A stretch of DNA of 58,360 nucleotides, taken from NCBI RefSeq assembly GCF_033063295.1, contig NZ_JAWJZH010000002.1:1-58360 (forward strand). The letters are read 5' to 3'. Of the stretch, positions 52,444 to 58,360 are shown one piece after another. The stretch is from Nitrosomonas sp. Is35. GTDB lineage: Bacteria > Pseudomonadota > Gammaproteobacteria > Burkholderiales > Nitrosomonadaceae. The first letter of the stretch is position 1, and the number at the start of each line of letters is the position of its first letter. Made by a program: the position numbers and the translations under genes. The notes under the pieces were generated by a model. It was not told the origin of the DNA. It did not search any database and saw only the letters and a program-made list of their open reading frames with translations.

Positions 52444-55299
52444 ATGATTACAGCTTTCCAGGCAAAATACTTTGCATACGAATTAACGCGCCGTTTCTCA
52501 ACAGATAGCGCCGAGAAATTAGCAGGCGCAGTAGCCAGCGCTCAAGTGGATATCAACCCGCACCAGGTCGATGCAGCCTTGTTTGCTTTTAACTCACCGC
52601 TTTCTAAGGGTGCGCTACTGGCTGATGAAGTGGGATTAGGAAAAACCATTGAAGCCGGATTGGTGCTGTCCCAAAAGTGGGCAGAGCGTAAACGGCGTAT
52701 CTTGATCATCACACCTTCAAACCTGCGTAAACAGTGGCATCAGGAGCTGACTGAAAAATTCTTTCTTCCCTGCTGTATTCTCGAAGCCAAATCCTATAAC
52801 GCTGCAATCAAACAAGGTAAGTTTCGTCCATTCGAATTATCCGAAATCATCATTTGCTCATACCAATTTGCAAAAAGTAAGGCCACAGATGTTCATGCAA
52901 TACCCTGGGATTTGGTTGTTATTGATGAGGCGCATAGGCTGCGCAATGTTTATAAGCCATCAAATGTGATAGCAAATACGCTGAAGCTGGCATTAGCGGG
53001 TAAACATAAGCTACTGCTTACAGCTACACCACTACAAAATTCACTGCTGGAACTCTATGGATTGGTGAGTTTTATTGATGAGCATACTTTCGGTGATTTA
53101 AAAAGTTTCCGCGAACAATTTGCTAATCTAAATCAGGATCAAGTATTTCAAACCCTCAAGGCTCGGCTCAAGCCGGTTTGCCATCGAACGCTACGCCGCC
53201 AGGTTACTGCCTATATCCCATACACCAAGCGCCTGCCGCTGGTGGAAGAGTTTACTCCGGAAGAAAGCGAAGATCGTCTTTACCATCTTGTTTCAGAATA
53301 TCTGCAACGTGACAACCTACAAGCGCTGCCATCAAGCCAACGTTCCCTGATGACACTGGTGTTACGCAAGTTATTGGCCTCATCCACCTTTGCCATTGCG
53401 GGTGCGCTGACTTCCATTTCAACTCGACTCAAACGCAAGCTGGGCAAACAGGAATCCGCAGAATCGCTTGAAGATGAGCTGGATCAGGACTATGAGGCAC
53501 TTGATGAAACCGCCGAGGAATGGACAGAAGAAGAACCTGCCGAATTGCTCACCGAGGATGATCGTAAGGCTCTCGAACAGGAAATTGCCGAGCTTGATGC
53601 CTTTGCCGCACTTGCGATTTCAATCGATCATAATGCTAAGGGTAAGGCGCTGCTAGAAGCGCTGGGTATTGCATTTGCCAAGGCAAAAGAACTTGGCGCA
53701 GCTGAGAAAGCAATCATCTTCACCGAATCACGCCGTACACAAAACTATTTATTGCGCTTGCTGGCAGACAGTCCTTTTTCTGAAGGTATTGTACTTTTCA
53801 ATGGCACTAATACCGACGATCAATCCAAAGTTATCTACAATCAGTGGCTTGATCGTCACAAAGGTACAGATCGAGTGACAGGATCACGTACCGCAGATAT
53901 GCGCTCGGCACTGGTCGATTATTTCCGCGAAACGGGACGTATCATGATCGCAACGGAAGCCGGTGCCGAAGGTATCAACCTTCAATTCTGCTCATTGGTC
54001 GTTAATTATGATTTGCCATGGAATCCACAACGGATCGAACAGCGAATTGGCCGCTGTCACCGCTATGGCCAAAAACATGACGTAGTGGTTGTAAACTTCC
54101 TTAACCGCAAGAATGCTGCCGATAAACGGGTTTTCGAATTATTGGCAGAAAAATTTAAGCTATTTGAAGGTGTCTTTGGTGCCAGCGATGAAGTATTGGG
54201 AGCTATTGAATCAGGTGTAGATTTCGAAAAACGCATAGCCGCCATCTACCAGCACTGTCGTATGCAGGAAGAAATTCAAACAGCTTTTGATCAGCTCCAG
54301 CTCGAATTGAGCTTGGAAATCAATGAATCCATGACACGCACGCGCCAACAATTATTGGATAATTTTGATGACGAAGTGCGTGAAAAGCTCAAAGTGCGAG
54401 ACGAGGCATCTAAAGCTTACCTCAATCATTACGAGCGCTTGCTGATGCAGCTTACCCAATATGAACTCAACGGCCATGCCGAGTTTCTGGATGATTCCTC
54501 GTTCCTCCTGGAGAAACAGCCTTTCCCGGAACAGGCTGCAACAATCCCAGTTGGATTATATGAACTGCCACGGCGATCAGGTGAAGCGCATCTTTATCGC
54601 CTCAATCACCCACTCGCTGAAACACTCATTGCACAGGCCAAAATGCGTACCCTGCCTCCAGCAGAAATTCATTTTGATTATCAACAGTACGATGGCAAGG
54701 TTACATTACTGGAAGAGTTCATTGGCAAGTCCGGCTGGTTAACTCTCTCGCTTTTTAGCGTTGTATCACTCGATCAAGCGGAAGATCATCTTATTTTGGC
54801 AGCGGAAACCGATGATGGCCAAATATTGGATGAGGAAATTGCTGCACGACTACTGACACTTCCTGGGAATGTGGTTAACCAAGTTCAGGTTAGTTTAGAG
54901 AACACATCTCTGGAAGCACAAACCCAAAAGCGCCAATTAGAAATACAGCGCAACATTTCAGAACGCAATGCCCGTTTCTTCGAAGCTGAAGCTGACAAAC
55001 TGGATGGCTGGGCAGATGATTTGAAGGTTGGCTTGGAAAGAGAAATTAAAGAAATTGACCGCCAAATCAAGGAAGCGCGCCGTATTGCGGTAACTGCACT
55101 GACTCTGGAAGAAAAGCTCTCCGGACAAAAACTGATCAAATCGTTAGAGGCGCAGCGCAATCTGAAGCGACGCTCACTCTTTGATGCACAGGATCAGGTA
55201 GACAAGCAGCGTGAAGAATTGATTTCGGTGATTGAAGGGAAAATGAACCAAAGTATACGATCTGATCAATTATTTTTAATACGCTGGACTATTTCATAG
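52444..55299 (+). CDS. SNF2-family DNA translocase/helicase
   Basis: A 951-residue SF2 ATPase. LLADEVGLGKTIEAGL (Walker A) lies near residue 60, VVIDEAHRLRN is the DEAH box, LLLTATPLQN motif III, and IEQRIGRCHRYGQ motif VI, so both RecA lobes are complete. An acidic insertion separates the lobes (about 340-380) and the C-terminal ~300 residues are largely coiled coil. SNF2 translocases accompany several defence systems, DISARM among them, and some type III-like loci. This is the first gene of the operon; DUF2130 follows 29 bases later. ATG 52444 opens the conserved N-terminus. Confidence 0.88.
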   Translation: MITAFQAKYFAYELTRRFSTDSAEKLAGAVASAQVDINPHQVDAALFAFNSPLSKGALLADEVGLGKTIEAGLVLSQKWAERKRRILIITPSNLRKQWHQELTEKFFLPCCILEAKSYNAAIKQGKFRPFELSEIIICSYQFAKSKATDVHAIPWDLVVIDEAHRLRNVYKPSNVIANTLKLALAGKHKLLLTATPLQNSLLELYGLVSFIDEHTFGDLKSFREQFANLNQDQVFQTLKARLKPVCHRTLRRQVTAYIPYTKRLPLVEEFTPEESEDRLYHLVSEYLQRDNLQALPSSQRSLMTLVLRKLLASSTFAIAGALTSISTRLKRKLGKQESAESLEDELDQDYEALDETAEEWTEEEPAELLTEDDRKALEQEIAELDAFAALAISIDHNAKGKALLEALGIAFAKAKELGAAEKAIIFTESRRTQNYLLRLLADSPFSEGIVLFNGTNTDDQSKVIYNQWLDRHKGTDRVTGSRTADMRSALVDYFRETGRIMIATEAGAEGINLQFCSLVVNYDLPWNPQRIEQRIGRCHRYGQKHDVVVVNFLNRKNAADKRVFELLAEKFKLFEGVFGASDEVLGAIESGVDFEKRIAAIYQHCRMQEEIQTAFDQLQLELSLEINESMTRTRQQLLDNFDDEVREKLKVRDEASKAYLNHYERLLMQLTQYELNGHAEFLDDSSFLLEKQPFPEQAATIPVGLYELPRRSGEAHLYRLNHPLAETLIAQAKMRTLPPAEIHFDYQQYDGKVTLLEEFIGKSGWLTLSLFSVVSLDQAEDHLILAAETDDGQILDEEIAARLLTLPGNVVNQVQVSLENTSLEAQTQKRQLEIQRNISERNARFFEAEADKLDGWADDLKVGLEREIKEIDRQIKEARRIAVTALTLEEKLSGQKLIKSLEAQRNLKRRSLFDAQDQVDKQREELISVIEGKMNQSIRSDQLFLIRWTIS

Positions 55300-55328
55300 C
55301 CATAGCTATAAACAGGAGAAATATTGTT

Positions 55329-56606
55329 ATGACAGAGCCAACGATCACCTGCCCTAACTGCAAAACAGAAATTAAGCTAACCGAATCATTGGCAGCTCCG
55401 CTGATTGAATCCACGCGTAGGCAGTTTGAGCAACGACTGGCGCAAAAAGACAGCGAAATTATCCAGCGTGAACAAGCCATGCGTGAAAAAGAAAAGCAAC
55501 TGGCAGAAGACAAGCGCAGGCTTGAAGACCAAGTGGCCAATCAAGTAGCAGAACAGTTGAAAGTAGAGCGTGCTCGCGTGATTGCGGAAGAATCTAAGAA
55601 GGCTAAACTGGCCAGCGCTGCCGAGCTGGAAAACAAAGCGCGTGAACTGACCGAATTACAAGAAGTGCTTAAATCCCGCGACGAAAAGTTGGCGGAAGCG
55701 CAGAAAGCACAAGCTGAGCTCATCAAGAAACAGCGTGAACTCGATGATGCCAAGCGCGAACTGGAACTCACCGTAGAAAAGCGAGTGCAGGACGGATTGA
55801 TCGAAGTCCGCACTCTCGCCAAAAAAGAAGCTGAAGACGAGCAGAAACTGAAAGTGATGGAAAAGGAACAAACCATTACCGCGATGCAGAAGCAGATCGA
55901 AGATCTAAAGCGTAGGGCTGAACAGGGTTCTCAGCAACTACAAGGTGAAGTACAGGAACTTGAGCTGGAGAATCTGCTGCGTAGCAAATTTCCTTTCGAT
56001 GCGATTGAGCCAGTGCCCAAGGGAGAATACGGCGGAGATGTGCTGCACCGTGTTGTCGGCACAGGTGGTCAAACTGGGGGCACCATTCTGTGGGAATTCA
56101 AGCGCACCAAGAACTGGAGCGACGCGTGGCTGGTAAAACTGCGCGATGATCAGCGAACTGCAAAGGCAGAAATCGCTGTGATCGTGAGTCAGATTTTGCC
56201 GAAAGGCGTTGAAACCTTCGAATTGGTCGAAGGTGTCTGGGTCACACATCCGCGTGCTGCTCTACCGGTAGCTATGATATTACGCCAATCATTGCTGGAA
56301 GTTGCTCTGGCACGCCAGTCATCCGAAGGCCAACAAACCAAAACCGAAATGGTCTATCAATACCTCACCGGCCCACGTTTCCGCCAGCGTGTGGAAGCCA
56401 TTGTTGAAGCGTTTTCCACTATGCAGGAAGATCTTGATAAAGAACGTAAAGCAATTATGAAACAGTGGGCCAAACGTGAAGAGCAGATTGAGCGTGTGAT
56501 GGGGGCTACAGTTGGGATGTATGGCGACTTGCAGGGAATTGCGGGCAAATCGTTGCAGGAGATTGAAGGGCTCGAATTGCCGGCTCTTGGAAACAGCGGT
56601 CAATGA
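55329..56606 (+). CDS. DUF2130 protein: coiled coil plus a possible PD-(D/E)xK-like domain
   Basis: A 425-residue protein. CPNC near the N-terminus may bind zinc, residues ~25-215 are a long charged coiled coil, and the conserved DUF2130 core follows. In the core, GGDV (Asp237) and WEFKRTKNW (Glu256-x-Lys258), 19 residues apart, have the geometry of a PD-(D/E)xK nuclease site. AGGAG precedes the ATG. It sits between the SNF2 and AAA_13 genes. DUF2130 is uncharacterised to my knowledge; nuclease activity is inferred. Confidence 0.75.
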   Translation: MTEPTITCPNCKTEIKLTESLAAPLIESTRRQFEQRLAQKDSEIIQREQAMREKEKQLAEDKRRLEDQVANQVAEQLKVERARVIAEESKKAKLASAAELENKARELTELQEVLKSRDEKLAEAQKAQAELIKKQRELDDAKRELELTVEKRVQDGLIEVRTLAKKEAEDEQKLKVMEKEQTITAMQKQIEDLKRRAEQGSQQLQGEVQELELENLLRSKFPFDAIEPVPKGEYGGDVLHRVVGTGGQTGGTILWEFKRTKNWSDAWLVKLRDDQRTAKAEIAVIVSQILPKGVETFELVEGVWVTHPRAALPVAMILRQSLLEVALARQSSEGQQTKTEMVYQYLTGPRFRQRVEAIVEAFSTMQEDLDKERKAIMKQWAKREEQIERVMGATVGMYGDLQGIAGKSLQEIEGLELPALGNSGQ

Positions 56607-56665
56607 ATCACTACGATTCGAAGTAAAGCGTGATCACCAGGTGAAATGATTTAGAAGGACAAAAG

Positions 56666-58360
56666 TTGATTGAATCAATAGAAATCAAAGGGGTCGCAAC
56701 TTATGGGGATGAGCCGCAGATATTGGCTGGCTTATCCGCGTTCAATTATTTGTTCGGTTCAAACGGCACAGGGAAAACCACTATCAGTCGCATAATTTCG
56801 GAAGAAACTAAATTTCCAGCGTGCAAGATCATTTGGCGAGCGGGAACGAAACTCCAGCCGATGGTTTACAACCACGATTTCGTGGAACGGAACTTTACAC
56901 AATCGGCAGAATTGAAAGGGGTGTTCACTTTAGGTGAAAAGCAAAGTGATACGCTGGCAAAGATTGCAGCGGCAAAGAGTGAATTGGATGCGCTGACAAA
57001 CAAGATCGAAACTCTAACTCAGGGACTTCAGGGTGCGGAAGGGAATGGTGGCAAGAAAGGAGAATTGGCGACGCTTGAGGCGGGACTGAAGGACAAGTGT
57101 TGGGTGCAAAAGCAGAAGTACGATGAGAAACTGCAAGGCGGATTCGAGGGGTACCGGAACAGTTCGGAAAAGTTCAAAGGCAAAGTGCTTCAGGAGCAAG
57201 CATCCAATGTTGCAGCACTCATCACCTTGGCAGAGTTGGAGAAGAAAGCGGAAAGCGTCTTCGGACCTGCCCCCACTAAAGAGGCATCAATCCCAGCTTT
57301 CGATACAAGCAAACTCCTCGCGTATGAAACAGCACCAATTCTGCAGAAGCGGGTTATCGGTAAAGAAGATGTCGATATCGCAGCAATGATTAAGAAGCTC
57401 GGAAACAGCGACTGGGTTCGAGGAGGTATAGGATATTTCGACGTAAATGATGGAGTGTGTCCATTCTGCCAACAAGATACGACTGACGCATTTGCTCAAA
57501 GCCTGAACGAGTATTTTGACGAGACCTTTCTGACAGACAGCAAGGCAATTGACGACCTCGTCACGAACTACGCTACCGAAGCTGCCCGAATTCAGCAACA
57601 ACTTGCTGGAATCATTGCATCACCGCCTAAGTTCCTTGATGTTGAGAAGTTGAAAGCAGAGAAGGAGCTTCTTGACACGAAAATCACGCTGAATAACCAG
57701 CGCCTTGCTGAAAAGAAAAGGGAGGCAAGCCAGGTGATCGAGCTGGACTCGCTGAGTAACGTCTTCGCGGCGATCAAGACCCTGATTGACACGGCCAATA
57801 CCCAAGTGGCAATGCACAACAATATGGTTGCGAACCTCGCTGCCGAGCGCGCGACGCTGACCGCACAGGTTTGGAAGTTCGTCCTTGAAGAACTGAAAAC
57901 TGATCTCACTGCGTACAAGATGGCGAAAGATAGCTTGGACAAAGCCATTTCGGCGATGACGACGCAGTTAATAACGGCGAAAACGGATAAGGCGAAAAAG
58001 GCAACGCAGATTAGCGAGCTGGAAAAACAAACTACAAGCGTCCAGCCTACGATTGACGGCATTAACAGTCTACTGTCATCGTTTGGATTCCAAGGCTTCA
58101 AGCTCGCGAAAGCGGCTAACGGTACGTCCTACAAGCTCGTGCGCTCGGATGGCTCCGATGCCAAGGCAACATTGAGCGAGGGTGAGAAGACCTTTGTTAC
58201 CTTCCTCTATTTTTACCATTTGCTTAAAGGCAGCATGTCTGACAGCGGGATGACAACTGACCGAGTTGTAGTCTTCGACGATCCAGTTTCCAGTCTCGAT
58301 AGTGACATCCTCTTTATTGTCGGTAGCCTTATCAAAGGGCTTTTCGACGAGGTTCGATCA
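56666..58360 (+). CDS. RloC-like AAA_13 ATPase, N-terminal 565 residues (continues at base 1)
   Basis: An ABC/SMC-like ATPase that runs past the window end in phase into base 1. Walker A GSNGTGKT is at 31-38, a long coiled coil is interrupted by CPFC (265-268), like the zinc hook of RloC and Rad50, and the ABC signature LSEGEK is at 503-508, followed by Walker B FDDPVSSLDSD. The start is TTG 56666, with AGAAGGA six bases upstream; no ATG fits. RloC-type proteins are linked to restriction loci and can cut tRNA when the restriction system is defeated. This gene precedes mod, to which it is coupled. Confidence 0.85.
   Translation, partial: MIESIEIKGVATYGDEPQILAGLSAFNYLFGSNGTGKTTISRIISEETKFPACKIIWRAGTKLQPMVYNHDFVERNFTQSAELKGVFTLGEKQSDTLAKIAAAKSELDALTNKIETLTQGLQGAEGNGGKKGELATLEAGLKDKCWVQKQKYDEKLQGGFEGYRNSSEKFKGKVLQEQASNVAALITLAELEKKAESVFGPAPTKEASIPAFDTSKLLAYETAPILQKRVIGKEDVDIAAMIKKLGNSDWVRGGIGYFDVNDGVCPFCQQDTTDAFAQSLNEYFDETFLTDSKAIDDLVTNYATEAARIQQQLAGIIASPPKFLDVEKLKAEKELLDTKITLNNQRLAEKKREASQVIELDSLSNVFAAIKTLIDTANTQVAMHNNMVANLAAERATLTAQVWKFVLEELKTDLTAYKMAKDSLDKAISAMTTQLITAKTDKAKKATQISELEKQTTSVQPTIDGINSLLSSFGFQGFKLAKAANGTSYKLVRSDGSDAKATLSEGEKTFVTFLYFYHLLKGSMSDSGMTTDRVVVFDDPVSSLDSDILFIVGSLIKGLFDEVRS

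Noticed and set aside
52444..58360. DISARM or BREX assignment of the SNF2 operon
   Set aside because: No DrmA/DrmB/DrmC and no PglX/PglZ/BrxC-like genes are present; a SNF2 helicase plus a methyltransferase alone does not define those systems.
1..58360. tRNA or rRNA genes
   Set aside because: No cloverleaf with a GTTC-type T-loop or rRNA-like segment was recognised on either strand.

Overview
The window reads as one complete circular plasmid of about 58.4 kb from a Gram-negative proteobacterium. The last codon (58358-58360) runs in phase into base 1, and the joined frame is a sensible 744-residue AAA_13 ATPase. The backbone has IncP/RP4-type tra and trb genes in RP4 order and an almost canonical RP4-type oriT. 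A betaproteobacterial host such as a Nitrosomonas-like nitrifier is a reasonable guess, but no chromosomal marker confirms it and a Legionella-like gammaproteobacterium is possible.

Layout. (1) Across the seam, 52444-58360 plus 1-5698: a co-directional defence operon of SNF2 helicase, DUF2130 protein, RloC-like AAA_13 ATPase, type III-like Mod, zeta-like kinase, small putative antitoxin and type III-like Res. Three ATGA stop/start overlaps tie the later genes together. An HNH+DGQHR fusion (5770-7374) lies convergent to it, and a membrane-anchored Mrr-type endonuclease and an unknown protein (50296-52038) lie upstream. (2) 7574-12897: accessory genes, namely an FG-GAP/RTX protein, pirin, umuC, a long umuD with a strong inverted repeat in its leader, and a miniature SRAP (YedK-like) protein. 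(3) 13281-21763: the Tra1-like region. traJ-traI-traG-traF-traD-traC run leftward and traK-traL-traM rightward from the oriT (nic at about 19987). (4) 21786-23703: oriV with ten ~21-bp iterons, then a Rep_3 initiator. (5) 23704-30472: a maintenance and accessory region with a fresh IS3-family insertion, a DUF1016 nuclease pair, a ParFG-like partition pair next to eight perfect 8-bp repeats, VapBC, a KfrB-like protein and a KorB/ParB-like protein. (6) 30671-37795: trbA to trbH, then the first 67 codons of trbI, cut by a Tn3-family transposon (37790-41860). (7) 41827-49748: cusBA copper/silver efflux starting inside the transposon end, a truncated methyltransferase, a tyrosine recombinase, a MazEF-like pair and a SEC-C protein.

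How it fits together. Relaxosome, coupling protein and primase look intact, but the mating-pair operon stops inside trbI and trbJ/trbL are absent. The plasmid is therefore probably mobilizable by a helper but no longer self-transmissible. Loss of conjugation is offset by heavy investment in stability (ParFG-like partition, KorB-like protein, VapBC, MazEF and a zeta-type pair within the restriction operon) and in defence.

The best candidate for an undescribed system is the seven-gene restriction operon. It combines a type III-like Mod/Res core with a SNF2 translocase, a coiled-coil protein with a possible PD-(D/E)xK site, an RloC-like ATPase with a CxxC hook, and a built-in toxin/antitoxin-like pair. 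No rRNA, tRNA or CRISPR array was seen.
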